64,000 nucleotides of DNA from Mesobacterium pallidum (lineage in GTDB: Bacteria; Pseudomonadota; Alphaproteobacteria; Rhodobacterales; Rhodobacteraceae), in NCBI RefSeq assembly GCF_019966535.1, contig NZ_JAIMID010000014.1, positions 90,414-154,413 of the forward strand, read 5' to 3'. Position 1 is the stretch's first letter, and every line of letters starts with the position of its first letter. The translations under genes and the position numbers were made by a program. Shown piece after piece: positions 32,614 through 45,698 of the stretch. The notes beneath the pieces were generated by a model, which worked only from the letters and a program-made list of their open reading frames with translations, made no database searches and was not told where the DNA came from.

Positions 32614-33798
32614 ATGCTGGGACTCGACAAGAAAGACACCGCGCTCCTGCTTGCTGTCGCGGCGCTGGCCCTGTTCGCCCCGTTCATCCTGAACATCTTT
32701 CCGCAGAACACCGCGCTGGCCTTCTTCAACGGCGGCTACCCGGACCTGATGCAGCGTTTCGTGATCTTCGGGATCTTTGCCATCGGCTTCAACATCCTCT
32801 TCGGCCTGACCGGCTACCTGTCGTTCGGTCACGCCGCCTTCCTCGGCGTGGGCTCCTACGCGGCGGTCTGGATGTTCAAGCTGCTGAACTACAACATAGT
32901 GCCGGCGCTGGTCCTGTCGGTCATCGTCGCCGGGCTCTTCTCGGTGCTGATCGGCTGGATCTCGCTGCGCCGCTCGGGGATCTACTTCTCGATCCTCACC
33001 CTGGCCTTTGCCGAGATGTCCTTCCGCCTCGCCTACTCGGTGCTGACGCCGCTCACCAACGGTGAGACGGGCCTGCAGGTCTATTCCAACGACCCGCAGA
33101 TCCTGATGGGCGAGAACGGCGTGACCTCGCCGCATCTCTTCGGCCTCGAGATGAGCGCGCGCGCCACGCTGGATCTCGGCCCGTGGGAATTCACCTTCCC
33201 GGTCGGCTACTACCTCTGCGCCATCCTGATGCTGATCTCGCTCTACCTTGCCATCCGCATCTTCCGCTCGCCTTTCGGGCTGATGCTGCGCGCGGTCAAG
33301 TCGAACCAGCAGCGGATGCGCTACACCGGCCTGAACCCCAAGCCTTACACCTTGGCGGCCTTCGTCATCTCGGGCATGTATGCCGGTCTTGCCGGTGGCC
33401 TGCTGGCCTGCATGGACCCGCTGGCCGGCGCCGAGCGGATGCAATGGACCGCCTCGGGCGAGGTCGTCATCATGACCATCCTCGGGGGCGCGGGCACCCT
33501 GCTGGGTCCGATCCTGGGCGCGGGCACCATCAAGTACCTCGAGAACGTCTTCTCGAAGATGAACGAGGCGCTGCTGCACAGCTGGTTCTCGTGGCTGCCC
33601 GACTTCATCGAGACGCCGCTGATCTGGGTCCTGTCCAAGTTCACCGGCGAGGGCTGGCACCTGACGCTGGGCGCGCTCTTCATGGTCATCATCATCTTCC
33701 TGCCCGGCGGGCTGGTCGAGGGTGGGCAGCGGATCGGCCGCCTGATCACGGGCCGCAGCCGCAAGGCCAGCGACACCGCAACGAAACCCGCGGAATAA
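32614..33798 (+). CDS. LIV-type ABC permease (LivM-like)
   Basis: 394-aa membrane subunit, LivM family, with GLTGYLSFGHAAFLGVGSYA near residue 67 and the coupling segment MTILGGAGTLLGPILGAGTI near residue 289. A periplasmic insertion around 145-190 makes it longer than usual, mirroring the long LivH partner. Spacing to the preceding gene is 3 bp with GGAGGACTAATCC overlapping its end. Confidence 0.92.
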   Translation: MLGLDKKDTALLLAVAALALFAPFILNIFPQNTALAFFNGGYPDLMQRFVIFGIFAIGFNILFGLTGYLSFGHAAFLGVGSYAAVWMFKLLNYNIVPALVLSVIVAGLFSVLIGWISLRRSGIYFSILTLAFAEMSFRLAYSVLTPLTNGETGLQVYSNDPQILMGENGVTSPHLFGLEMSARATLDLGPWEFTFPVGYYLCAILMLISLYLAIRIFRSPFGLMLRAVKSNQQRMRYTGLNPKPYTLAAFVISGMYAGLAGGLLACMDPLAGAERMQWTASGEVVIMTILGGAGTLLGPILGAGTIKYLENVFSKMNEALLHSWFSWLPDFIETPLIWVLSKFTGEGWHLTLGALFMVIIIFLPGGLVEGGQRIGRLITGRSRKASDTATKPAE

Positions 33799-33811
33799 GG
33801 GAGGAACGACC

Positions 33812-34567
33812 ATGGGAATCCTCGAGATCAAGGACGTGGGCAAGCGCTTTGGCGGTCTGCAGGCGCTCAGCAACGTGAACCTCAGCGTGCATGAGAACAG
33901 CGTGCACGCCATCATCGGCCCCAACGGCGCGGGCAAATCCACCCTGCTCAACTGCCTCGTCGGCAAGCTGATCCCCGACACGGGGTCGGTCATGTTCGAC
34001 GGCCAGTCGGTGCTGGGCCGCACCCCGCACGAGATCAACCAGATGGGCATCAGCCGCGTGTTCCAGACCCCCGAGATCTTTGGCGATCTCACGGTGTTCG
34101 AGAACATGATGATCCCCTGCTTTGCCAAGCGGGACGGTGCCTTCCGCATGCATGCCATCGAAAGCTTCACCAACGAGACATCTCTGGTTGAACAGGCCGA
34201 GCAGATGCTGATCGACGTCAACATGATCGACAAGCGCAACGCCCATTCGGCGTCGCTGTCGCGCGGCGACAAGCGGCGGCTGGAAATGGCGATGTGCCTG
34301 GTGCAGCAGCCGCGCATGCTGCTCTTGGACGAACCCACCGCCGGCATGGCGCGGGCCGACACCAACAACACGATCGACCTGCTGAAGGAGATCCGCGACA
34401 CGCGCGACATCACCATCTGCATCATCGAACACGACATGCACGTGGTGTTCAGCCTGGCCGAGCGGATCACGGTGCTGGCCCAGGGCACGCCCCTGGTCGA
34501 GGACACGCCGGACAACATCAAGGGCCATCCCAAGGTGCGCGAAGCGTATCTTGGCGAGGCGGCTTAA
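33812..34567 (+). CDS. LIV-type ABC ATPase (LivG-like)
   Basis: 251 aa. Walker A GPNGAGKST at about 37-45, signature LSRGDKRRLEMAM, Walker B MLLLDEPTAGM and switch His in IIEHDMHVVF are present. AAGGGAGGAACGACC gives a strong ribosome site. It is the fourth gene of the operon. Confidence 0.93.
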   Translation: MGILEIKDVGKRFGGLQALSNVNLSVHENSVHAIIGPNGAGKSTLLNCLVGKLIPDTGSVMFDGQSVLGRTPHEINQMGISRVFQTPEIFGDLTVFENMMIPCFAKRDGAFRMHAIESFTNETSLVEQAEQMLIDVNMIDKRNAHSASLSRGDKRRLEMAMCLVQQPRMLLLDEPTAGMARADTNNTIDLLKEIRDTRDITICIIEHDMHVVFSLAERITVLAQGTPLVEDTPDNIKGHPKVREAYLGEAA

Positions 34568-34582
34568 CAGGGGGCTTTCGCG

Positions 34583-35338
<756 letters not shown>

Positions 35339-35452
35339 TGCCTGCGCCTCCGCCCTTCGTCCCGGTTGCGACCGGGCGGGCGGGGGCGTACCCCTTCCGG
35401 GTGAGAGAGAAGCCGCCCGGCCCAGGACAGTGACAGCAATTCGGAGGACTTC

Positions 35453-37402
<1,950 letters not shown>

Positions 37403-37421
37403 TCGCCCTCCATATCCTTGG

Positions 37422-37455
37422 AAAAGGGCCGCCGGCATTGCCGCGCGGCCCTTTT
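37422..37455 (+). terminator. Rho-independent terminator after acs
   Basis: AAAAGGGCCGC ... GCGGCCCTTTTT: an 11-bp arm pair around a 12-nt loop ending in five T residues, 20 bp after the acs stop. Confidence 0.88.
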
Positions 37456-37635
37456 TCATGGCCCGTTACGAGGTTCAGGTTCAGGCAAGCTTCTTAAAGT
37501 TCCGTACACCGGCAAGATCCGTAAAATTGTCGGTAATCTCCATGAATAGAACGTATTTGACACACATCGCCGCCCGGTGATCCCGCGCATGGTGTTACCG
37601 TTCTGTCGTCCCGTGCAGAGAAAAGGAGCGAACAG

Positions 37636-38133
37636 ATGCAGATCACATCTCAGCCCGCCAGTTCGCAACTGGCGCAGCGCACCACCGAGCGACTCGAGGC
37701 GCTCAAGCTCGACCGTCGCGAGGCGGCAGCCTCGGAACCCGCCCGCGAAACCGCGGCGCCGGTTGCCGGCTCCGAGGTGCGGGCCCGCCGCTCCGAACGG
37801 GTCGAAGAGCCCAAGGGCAGCTCGGCCTCTGAAAAGTTGCGCGAATCCGCCGTCGCCTCCGAGGCGCGGCTGTCCAGGCAGGTCGAACAGGAGCGCGCCG
37901 CCGAGACCGAGCAGGCGCTGACCCAGGGCGCCAGCACTGCCGACAACCAGGCCCGCAAGGACCAGGACGCGGTGCGTCGCGAGCGGTTCCAGCAGGCCAT
38001 GCTGGACAAGAAGGCGGACGACCAGGCCACCCGCGACACCATCGCCCGCGACTCGCGCGAGGCGCTGGCGCAGGAAATCCGCGCCGCGATGGACACCAAC
38101 ACCAAGGGGCCTGAATTCGAGCTGGTGGCATGA
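37636..38133 (+). CDS. Hypothetical coiled-coil protein
   Basis: 165 aa, hydrophilic, rich in Ala, Glu, Arg and Gln with almost no aromatic residues and no membrane segment. From about residue 60 it is predicted by eye to be a long charged helix (SASEKLRESAVASEARLSRQ, ARKDQDAVRRERFQQAMLDK). AAAAGGAGCGAACAG precedes the ATG. It is followed by a second hydrophilic coiled-coil gene in the same direction. No family recognised. Confidence 0.7.
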   Translation: MQITSQPASSQLAQRTTERLEALKLDRREAAASEPARETAAPVAGSEVRARRSERVEEPKGSSASEKLRESAVASEARLSRQVEQERAAETEQALTQGASTADNQARKDQDAVRRERFQQAMLDKKADDQATRDTIARDSREALAQEIRAAMDTNTKGPEFELVA

Positions 38134-38261
38134 GGATTGCCCCGGTTCGGGCGGAATTCTTTACAGAGAATTCAACGGATTAATGGGGGATGAATTAACC
38201 AGTCGTTCACGGTTCTGAGCGCAACCTGAGTCAAGTGGGTATGCAAAGTGGAGTAGGAAAA

Positions 38262-38636
38262 ATGCCACCGATTGACATGAGCGGCGCCAGTGCGCTGGCC
38301 TCCGGCCGGACCACCGCCCAGGCGCAGCAGAACGACAACGCCGCCGTGCGCAGCCAGCCGGTCGCCCAGACCGACGCCGCCGCGCCGACCTATACGGCCG
38401 ACGCCTTGACCCAGGCCCGCGAATCCGAAGCGACCCGCGCCCGCCTCGTCCAGGACAAGCCGTCCCGCGAAAACTCCAACCAGGACGTGATGCTGCGCTC
38501 GCAGACCCTGTCCAACGCCCTGGCCGAGGAAATGCGCCTGCAGCAAAAGCTGGCCGACCTGCGCGAAACGATCGAGAAGACCGAGGAAGAGCTGCGCATG
38601 ATGCAGACCGAACAGACGGACTTCACCAAGCACTGA
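38262..38636 (+). CDS. Hypothetical coiled-coil protein
   Basis: 124 aa. Low-complexity N-terminal half (Ala/Gln/Thr-rich) and a helical C-terminal third with heptad-like spacing (EEMRLQQKLADLRETIEKTE). I chose the ATG at 38262 because of the AGTAGGAAAA before it; a GTG at 38235 and an ATG at 38241 are in frame but poorly placed. Composition resembles the preceding gene, though no sequence repeat between them is obvious. Function unknown. Confidence 0.65.
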   Translation: MPPIDMSGASALASGRTTAQAQQNDNAAVRSQPVAQTDAAAPTYTADALTQARESEATRARLVQDKPSRENSNQDVMLRSQTLSNALAEEMRLQQKLADLRETIEKTEEELRMMQTEQTDFTKH

Positions 38637-38896
38637 CCGCTCCTCCCTTTGCAGTCGCCAGGGCCGCCCGCAGGGCCCTGGCTTCCCCAGGGCTCCGCAC
38701 CGGACTATCACGCGCAGTCGACCCCCCTCGCGCGTGGGCCCAGAAGGTGCGGAGCCCTTCTGCGTTCGCCCCCGCCCCGTCCCGGGCCAATGACGCGACG
38801 GATGCATGCTTTTCCTCGCGCATCGCTTCGCCTATAAGGCACCACCAAGACCAAGGCGGTGACTTGGCGTGCGCACGCAGCGAGGCGAGGATAAGC
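38637..38896. other. Intergenic region upstream of accB
   Basis: 260 bp with no credible gene in either direction. It presumably carries the accBC promoter, but no convincing -35/-10 pair could be singled out. Confidence 0.4.
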
Positions 38897-39391
38897 ATGG
38901 CAAAAAAACATGATGACGACGTGGCCTTCATCGAGGCCCTGGCCCGACTTCTCGAGGCCAATGACCTGACCGAACTCGAGGTCACCCGCGAATACGGCGC
39001 AGACGACAGTCTCAGCGTGCGCGTCTCGCGCAAGACCGAGGTCGTGCAATACGCCGCGCCCGCCTACGCGCCGGCCCCTGCCATGGCACCGGCCCACGCC
39101 CCCGCACCGGCCGCTGCCGCCGTCCCCGCCGCCGCCAGCGACGATCCGGCCAGCCATCCCGGCGCCGTGACCTCGCCCATGGTCGGCACCGTCTACCTGC
39201 AGGCCGAACCCGGCGCCCCCGCCTTCGTCAAGACCGGCCAGGCCGTGTCCGAAGGCGACACCATTCTCATCGTCGAGGCGATGAAGACCATGAACCACAT
39301 CCCCGCGCCGAGGTCGGGGACCGTGACGCGCATCCTCGTCGACGACGGCGACGCGGTGGAATACGGCGCCCCGCTCGTCATCATCGAGTGA
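38897..39391 (+). CDS. accB: Biotin carboxyl carrier protein of acetyl-CoA carboxylase
   Basis: 164 aa. N-terminal helical region, a Pro/Ala linker (about 52-80) and the biotinyl domain with K130 in VEAMKTMNHI. It carries the carboxyl group between biotin carboxylase and carboxyltransferase in fatty-acid synthesis. The start at 38897 begins MAKKHDDDVAFIEALA; the upstream open frame is noncoding in character. accC follows 7 bp later. Confidence 0.96.
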   Translation: MAKKHDDDVAFIEALARLLEANDLTELEVTREYGADDSLSVRVSRKTEVVQYAAPAYAPAPAMAPAHAPAPAAAAVPAAASDDPASHPGAVTSPMVGTVYLQAEPGAPAFVKTGQAVSEGDTILIVEAMKTMNHIPAPRSGTVTRILVDDGDAVEYGAPLVIIE

Positions 39392-39398
39392 GGCAGAG

Positions 39399-40745
39399 AT
39401 GTTCGACAAGATCCTGATCGCGAACCGGGGCGAGATCGCCCTGCGCGTCATCCGCGCCTGCCGCGAGATGGGCATCCAGTCGGTCGCGGTGCATTCCACC
39501 GCCGATGCCGACGCGATGCATGTCCGAATGGCCGACGAATCCGTCTGCATCGGCCCGGCGCCCTCGTCCGGCAGCTACCTGAACTTTCCGGCCATCATCT
39601 CGGCCTGCGAAATCTCGGGCGCCCAGGCGATCCACCCCGGCTACGGGTTCCTGTCCGAGAACGCCCGCTTCGTGCAGGTGGTCGAGGATCACGGGTTGAC
39701 CTTCATCGGCCCCTCGGCTGAGCACATCCGCATCATGGGCGACAAGATCACCGCCAAGGAAACCGCCGCGCGGCTGGGCATCCCCGTGGTCCCCGGGTCC
39801 GAAGGCGGCGTGCCGGATCTCGAGTCCGCGCTGAAGGTGGGCGAAGAGATCGGCTACCCGGTCATCATCAAGGCCACCGCCGGCGGCGGCGGGCGCGGCA
39901 TGAAGGTCGCCCGCAACGCCAAGGAGATGGAGCGCGCCTTCCTCACCGCCCGGTCCGAGGGCAAGGCCGCCTTTGGCAACGACGAGGTCTATATCGAGAA
40001 ATACCTTGGCACCCCGCGTCACATCGAGGTGCAGGTATTCGGCGACGGCAAGGGCAATGCGGTCCATTTGGGCGAACGCGACTGTTCGCTCCAGCGCCGC
40101 CACCAGAAGGTGTTCGAAGAGGCCCCCGGCCCCGTCATCACCGCCGAGGAACGCGCCCGGATCGGCAAGATCTGCGCCGACGCGGTCGCTGCGATCAACT
40201 ACATCGGCGCCGGCACGGTCGAATTCCTCTACGAGAATGGCGAGTTCTATTTCATCGAGATGAACACCCGCCTGCAGGTCGAACACCCGGTGACCGAGGC
40301 GATCTATCGCCAGGACCTCGTGCGCGAACAGATCCGCGTCGCGGCGGGCCTGCCGATGTCCTTCACCCAGGACGACCTGACGATCGACGGCCATGCGATC
40401 GAGGTGCGGATCAACGCGGAAAAGCTGCCCCACTTTGCCCCCTGCCCCGGTACGATCACCCATTACCACGCCCCCGGCGGGCTGGGGGTGCGCATGGATT
40501 CGGCGCTCTACGACGGCTACAAGATCCCGCCCTATTACGACAGCCTGATCGGCAAGCTGATCGTGCACGGCCGCGACCGGCCCGAGGCGCTGGCCCGTCT
40601 TGCCCGGGCGCTGGGAGAGCTGATCGTCGACGGCATCGACACCACCGTGCCGCTGTTCCACGCCCTGCTGCAGGAGCCCGCCGTGCAATCGGGCGACTAC
40701 AACATCCACTGGCTGGAAAAGTGGCTCGAGACGAATCTCGGCTGA
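39399..40745 (+). CDS. accC: Biotin carboxylase subunit of acetyl-CoA carboxylase
   Basis: 448-aa ATP-grasp enzyme that carboxylates biotin on AccB. Starts FDKILIANRGEIALRVIRAC; glycine-rich ATP loop KATAGGGGRGMKVA, metal site FIEMNTRLQVEHPVTE and HYHAPGGLGVRMDSALYDGY near the end are all intact. Normal length. Operon with accB; aat follows after 62 bp. Confidence 0.97.
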   Translation: MFDKILIANRGEIALRVIRACREMGIQSVAVHSTADADAMHVRMADESVCIGPAPSSGSYLNFPAIISACEISGAQAIHPGYGFLSENARFVQVVEDHGLTFIGPSAEHIRIMGDKITAKETAARLGIPVVPGSEGGVPDLESALKVGEEIGYPVIIKATAGGGGRGMKVARNAKEMERAFLTARSEGKAAFGNDEVYIEKYLGTPRHIEVQVFGDGKGNAVHLGERDCSLQRRHQKVFEEAPGPVITAEERARIGKICADAVAAINYIGAGTVEFLYENGEFYFIEMNTRLQVEHPVTEAIYRQDLVREQIRVAAGLPMSFTQDDLTIDGHAIEVRINAEKLPHFAPCPGTITHYHAPGGLGVRMDSALYDGYKIPPYYDSLIGKLIVHGRDRPEALARLARALGELIVDGIDTTVPLFHALLQEPAVQSGDYNIHWLEKWLETNLG

Positions 40746-40807
40746 TGCATCTCATACGCCCCGGCCCGCCGTATACGCGGGCCGGGGCGTGATGTAGGAT
40801 CGGCGCC

Positions 40808-41455
40808 ATGAAAGATCACACCGATCTCACCCCGGACCTGCTGCTGCGGGCCTACACGGCCGGCCTGTTCCCCATGGCCGAACACCGCGACGACCCCGAG
40901 CTGTTCTGGGTCGATCCGCGCCGCCGGGGGATCTTTCCGCTGGGCGGCTTCCACATCTCGCGCTCGCTGGCGCGGCGCATCCGGGCCGGCGGCTTTGACG
41001 TGCGGGTGAATACCGATTTCGCCGGCGTCGTCGAAGGCTGCGCCGACCGTCCCGAGACCTGGATCAGCGACCCGATCCGCCATCTCTACATGGAGCTGTT
41101 CCTGCTGGGCTACGCCCATTCACTGGAAGTGCACGACGACGACGGGTTGATCGGCGGCGTCTACGGCGTGACCATCGGCGCGGCCTTCTTTGGCGAAAGC
41201 ATGTTCTCGCGCAAGACCGATGCGTCCAAGATCGCGCTGGCCTACCTGGTGGATCGGCTGAACCTCGGCGGCTTCCGACTGTTCGACACGCAGTTCCTGA
41301 CGCCGCACCTGGCGTCCCTGGGCGCGATCGAGATCAGCCGTGCCGCCTATCACAGTTTGCTCAAGCCGGCCATCGCGGCCCAGGCCAATTTCCTGTCACC
41401 GCCCCTGCCCGCCTCGGGTCACGAGGTGGTGCAGCGCAACACCCAGACATCGTAA
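40808..41455 (+). CDS. aat: Leucyl/phenylalanyl-tRNA-protein transferase
   Basis: 215 aa. Transfers Leu or Phe from tRNA to N-terminal Arg/Lys, making a substrate for ClpAP (N-end rule). Family motifs are LLRAYTAGLFPMAEH, FWVDPRRRGIFPL, GGVYGVTIGAAFFGESMFS and DTQFLTPHLASLGAIEI. Its last 37 bases overlap the 3' end of the convergent DUF2155 gene, so the two messages are antisense there. Confidence 0.96.
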   Translation: MKDHTDLTPDLLLRAYTAGLFPMAEHRDDPELFWVDPRRRGIFPLGGFHISRSLARRIRAGGFDVRVNTDFAGVVEGCADRPETWISDPIRHLYMELFLLGYAHSLEVHDDDGLIGGVYGVTIGAAFFGESMFSRKTDASKIALAYLVDRLNLGGFRLFDTQFLTPHLASLGAIEISRAAYHSLLKPAIAAQANFLSPPLPASGHEVVQRNTQTS

Positions 41456-41775
41456 CGCGCGTGGTCCAGCGCGTTCAGCGCCGGGGAGGACGCCAGCATC
41501 CAGCCCGAAAACACGCGCCGGCTTTCGTTGCCATCGTCGATGGTAACATAGGCATAGGCGTCGCCGGCCAGGTTGCCCTCGGGATAGCGACACTCGGTCA
41601 GGCCCACCAGAAGCGAGCCGATCACGGCGTCCTGCCCGGAAATCAGCGCCAGGTCCTCGGTCTTGCCGGTGATCTTGTCGAGAACGCGCAGCGTGGCGCC
41701 GCTGCCGCGGCTCACCTCTTCCTGCGCGGCCAGCGGGGCGGCCGCCAGCAGCAGGGCGATCAGCGCCGCTCTCAT
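41419..41775 (-). CDS. DUF2155 exported protein
   Basis: 118 aa with a signal peptide (MRAALIALLLAAAPLAAQ) and the DUF2155 core (ATLRVLDKITGKTEDL, RRVFSGWMLASSPALNALDH, YDVWVLRC). Two Cys, at LTECRYP and LRCTTS, could form a disulfide. Typical alphaproteobacterial periplasmic protein of unknown function, often encoded with aat and the NDUFA12-like subunit as here. It overlaps mlaD by 4 bases. Confidence 0.92.
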   Translation of the reverse strand: MRAALIALLLAAAPLAAQEEVSRGSGATLRVLDKITGKTEDLALISGQDAVIGSLLVGLTECRYPEGNLAGDAYAYVTIDDGNESRRVFSGWMLASSPALNALDHARYDVWVLRCTTS

Positions 41776-42224
41776 TGGTCGGACCCGCCGCCCACGTATT
41801 TCAGCAGCAGCGAAATCAGGCTCACCGCGCCCTGGGTGTCGATGATCTCGTCCCCCGCGGCAAAGTAGAAGGGCGATCCGCCCGGCACGATCTCGACGAA
41901 ATTGCCGCCAAGCAAGCCTTCGGAGGCGACGACGGCCGCGCTATCATCGGGCACCTGGATGCCATCCTGCAGGGTCAGGCGGGTCTCGGCGCGGTAGGTC
42001 TCGGCGTTCAACTCGATCCCCGCGACGGTGCCAACCTTGACGCCGGCCAGCCGCACATCTGTGCCCAGCGTGACGCCTTCCAGAGAGCGGAAAGAGGCCG
42101 TCAGATCATAGGTGTCGCTGCCGCCGCCGCCGAACCCGGTGGCCTGCGCGGCATAGATCACGAACCCCGCCGCGGCGGCCAGGACGGCGCCGCCGACAAG
42201 GGCCTCGGTCGTCTCACCGGCCAT
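41772..42224 (-). CDS. mlaD: MlaD-like MCE-domain lipid transport protein
   Basis: 150 aa: one N-terminal transmembrane helix (about 8-28) and an MCE domain (LTASFRSLEGVTLGTDVRLA). MlaD hexamers in the inner membrane move phospholipid between the membranes to keep outer-membrane asymmetry. The other Mla genes are not adjacent. The start shares bases with the preceding stop (TAATG), and the end overlaps the DUF2155 start. Confidence 0.92.
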   Translation of the reverse strand: MAGETTEALVGGAVLAAAAGFVIYAAQATGFGGGGSDTYDLTASFRSLEGVTLGTDVRLAGVKVGTVAGIELNAETYRAETRLTLQDGIQVPDDSAAVVASEGLLGGNFVEIVPGGSPFYFAAGDEIIDTQGAVSLISLLLKYVGGGSDQ

Positions 42225-42607
42225 TATTCGGGGCTCCAGGCCTCGTAATCGGACCGCTCGGCCGGGGCCGCGCGGCGGATCGAGCCGCTGGGCGCATAGG
42301 CCAGCGGCGAGCCGGTCATGTTCGGCAGGTGCTCTTTTTCCCAGGGCTTGTGCTTGAGCGCGGCCTTGGTCGGCGGCTCGTCCCAGGTGTAATGCAGCCA
42401 GCCGTGCCACTCGGGGCTGATGCGCGAGGCTTCCATCTCACCGTTGTAGATGACCCAGCGCCGCTTGCCGCCTTCCGTCTGGTAATAGATGTTGCCCTGC
42501 GCGTCCTCGCCCACCTTCTGGCCCTTACGGCGGGTGTAGAGCGCGGTGTTCAGCGTCTGACCGTTCCACCAGGTCAAAGCCTGTAGCAAAGTGCTGCCGA
42601 TGCCCAT
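42224..42607 (-). CDS. NADH:ubiquinone oxidoreductase NDUFA12-like subunit
   Basis: 127 aa; homologue of mitochondrial complex I accessory subunit NDUFA12/B17.2. Features are TRRKGQKVGEDAQGNIYYQT, RRWVIYNGEMEASRISPEWH and GWLHYTWDEPP. Found in alphaproteobacteria outside the main nuo operon. It leads a coupled minus-strand set with mlaD and DUF2155. Confidence 0.95.
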   Translation of the reverse strand: MGIGSTLLQALTWWNGQTLNTALYTRRKGQKVGEDAQGNIYYQTEGGKRRWVIYNGEMEASRISPEWHGWLHYTWDEPPTKAALKHKPWEKEHLPNMTGSPLAYAPSGSIRRAAPAERSDYEAWSPE

Positions 42608-42712
42608 GGACGACTCCTCGTGTTCGTTGCCTCGTTATGGCCTGTGCCGCCGGAAAGGTCCAGTCCGCGCCGCCATGCTGGCAGGCGCGGGTTACCGGCA
42701 GCTGAAGTCCGC

Positions 42713-43066
42713 TTACGGGGCGACCGCCGTCACCTCGATCTCGATGCGGTACTTGGGGTCGATCAGCCCGCATTCGATCATCGTGGCCGCCGGCGGATTG
42801 GCCCCGAAGGTCTCGGCCAGCAGCGGCCAGCAGGGTTCGAACTCGGCCGCGTCGGGCAGGTAGTAATTGACCCGGACCACGTCGGCAAAGCTGGCGCCCG
42901 CCTCGGCCAGCGCGCGGCCGATGACCTCGAGCGCACTTTGGCATTGGCTGACCACGTCGTCGCCCTGCCCCACCGTGCCCGCCACGTGGACGAACCCGCC
43001 CGCCACCACGGCGCGGCAATAGCCGATCTTGGCCTCGAACGCGCCACCCGAAGAGATTCGCTTCAT
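42713..43066 (-). CDS. RidA-family enamine/imine deaminase-like protein
   Basis: 117 aa of the RidA/YjgF/UK114 family, which hydrolyse reactive enamines released by PLP enzymes. Visible are KIGYCRAVVAGGFVHVAGTV, the helix QCQSALEVIGRALAEAGASF and PPAATMIECGLIDPKYRIEI. The catalytic Arg of the RidA subgroup (usually in an R-x-C/V-x2 segment near residue 105) is not evident, so it is likely one of the Rid-like subfamilies. Start taken at 43066 (GGAAGAC upstream); an ATG three codons earlier is possible. Confidence 0.85.
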   Translation of the reverse strand: MKRISSGGAFEAKIGYCRAVVAGGFVHVAGTVGQGDDVVSQCQSALEVIGRALAEAGASFADVVRVNYYLPDAAEFEPCWPLLAETFGANPPAATMIECGLIDPKYRIEIEVTAVAP

Positions 43067-43169
43067 GTCTTCCATCCTTGTCACGCGCCGCCGAAGCGGT
43101 CGCATTTTGCCCTAGTTCTGCGGTCTTCTTGCGCTAGGCTGCGGCAAAGACAAGAGGAACAAGCCGCGA

Positions 43170-44291
43170 ATGGGCACGCGCCGCGTCAGTTGGAAGGAAG
43201 AAGCCGAGCACCTGCGCCCCCGCCCCGACAGCGGCTGGTCGCGCCGGATCGAGGTGCTGGGCGCACCGACCGTCGTGCCGCCTGCGGATCGTACATTCGT
43301 GCAGGCTGCGGGGCTGCTGCGCGCCGATGGCAGCTATTGCGGGCAAGGCGCGCTGTGGCGCAAGTCGCGGCTACTGACCGAAGAGCCGGAGGCCCCGCAA
43401 GGCCCCGTGACCGACCTGCCGGGCAGTTGGCTTTGGGGCGGCGTGCTGTGGCGCCATTTCGGCCATTTCATTGTCGAAAGTACCGGGCGGATGTGGGGGC
43501 TGACGGTCCTGCCCGAACCGGTACGGGGGGTGATCTTTATCCCGAAAAGCCCCAGGGAAGACGCGCTCAAGGGATTTCACGCCGATTTCTTTGGCATGTG
43601 CGGGCTGAAGCCGCACCATGTGCGCATCGCCACCGCGCCGCTGCGGCCCGAGCGGCTGTACGTGCCGGGCCAGGGCTTCGGCCTTGGCGACATCGCGGCA
43701 GGCACCGACCGCTGCCAGGATTTCTTCCGCACGCGGTTCGCGCAGCAGATCGCGCCCGAGGGGCCCGAGCGGCTCTATATCAGCCGGTCCCGCCTGGCCG
43801 AGGGCAAGGGCAAGCTGGTGCTCGAGGACCGGCTCGAGGCGCATCTGACCGCCGAGGGATACGAGATCTTCCACCCGCAAGAGCATGACCTCGCGACCCA
43901 GGTCTCGCGCTACAAGGCGGCGCGGCAGGTGGTAGCGACCGAAGGGTCCGCCCTGCACCTGCTGGCCATGGTCGCGCGGCCCGACCAGTCGGTGGCGATG
44001 ATCCTGCGGCGCATGGCGCAGGCGACGGAATACATCACCAGCCACCTGCGCGGCTTTGCCGGGATCGAACCCTTGATGATCGACGCGCTGCGGGATCGCT
44101 GGCGTCCGGCGGACCGCGAAGCCACGCGTCACCAGGTCGGCGTGCCCGACTTTGCAGCGGTGCAATCGGCCCTGCGACAGGGCGGCTTCGTCGGCGACGG
44201 CCCCGCCTGGCCGCAACCCGACACGGCCACCACGCGCGACGCGATTTCACGCCTGACCAGCTTTGACATGGTGCCGGTCGAGCCGGACTGA
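43170..44291 (+). CDS. Family-61-type glycosyltransferase (DUF563)
   Basis: 373 aa. DUF563/GT61 features are WGGVLWRHFGHFIVESTGRM, PERLYISRSRLAEGKGKLVL and the C-terminal nucleotide-side segment VVATEGSALHLLAMV. Probably transfers a sugar during polysaccharide or glycan assembly. Stand-alone gene with AGAGGAACAAG upstream. Codon use matches neighbours. Acceptor unknown. Confidence 0.82.
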   Translation: MGTRRVSWKEEAEHLRPRPDSGWSRRIEVLGAPTVVPPADRTFVQAAGLLRADGSYCGQGALWRKSRLLTEEPEAPQGPVTDLPGSWLWGGVLWRHFGHFIVESTGRMWGLTVLPEPVRGVIFIPKSPREDALKGFHADFFGMCGLKPHHVRIATAPLRPERLYVPGQGFGLGDIAAGTDRCQDFFRTRFAQQIAPEGPERLYISRSRLAEGKGKLVLEDRLEAHLTAEGYEIFHPQEHDLATQVSRYKAARQVVATEGSALHLLAMVARPDQSVAMILRRMAQATEYITSHLRGFAGIEPLMIDALRDRWRPADREATRHQVGVPDFAAVQSALRQGGFVGDGPAWPQPDTATTRDAISRLTSFDMVPVEPD

Positions 44292-44377
44292 TCCCGCCGC
44301 GCGAACACCGGCGGCCGGGTGGGCGCATTGTTCAAACCGCCCCGGAGCACGACCCACGAATCCCCCCTGCGCCCATG

Positions 44378-44410
44378 CAAAACGCCCCCGCCGTTTCCGG
44401 CGAGGGCGTT
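44378..44410 (-). terminator. Rho-independent terminator of clpX
   Basis: On the minus strand: AACGCCC(T)CGCCG-gaaa-CGGCGGGGGCGTT followed by TTGC, about 23 bases after the clpX stop. Strong stem, short T-run. Confidence 0.78.
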
Positions 44411-44432
44411 CGCATGTCAGTCTGAAGGGGGA

Positions 44433-45698
<1,266 letters not shown>

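Noticed and set aside
31363..34533. Long minus-strand open frame opposite the LivH/LivM/LivG genes
   Set aside because: Shadow of the real coding strand, with low-complexity composition and no motif.
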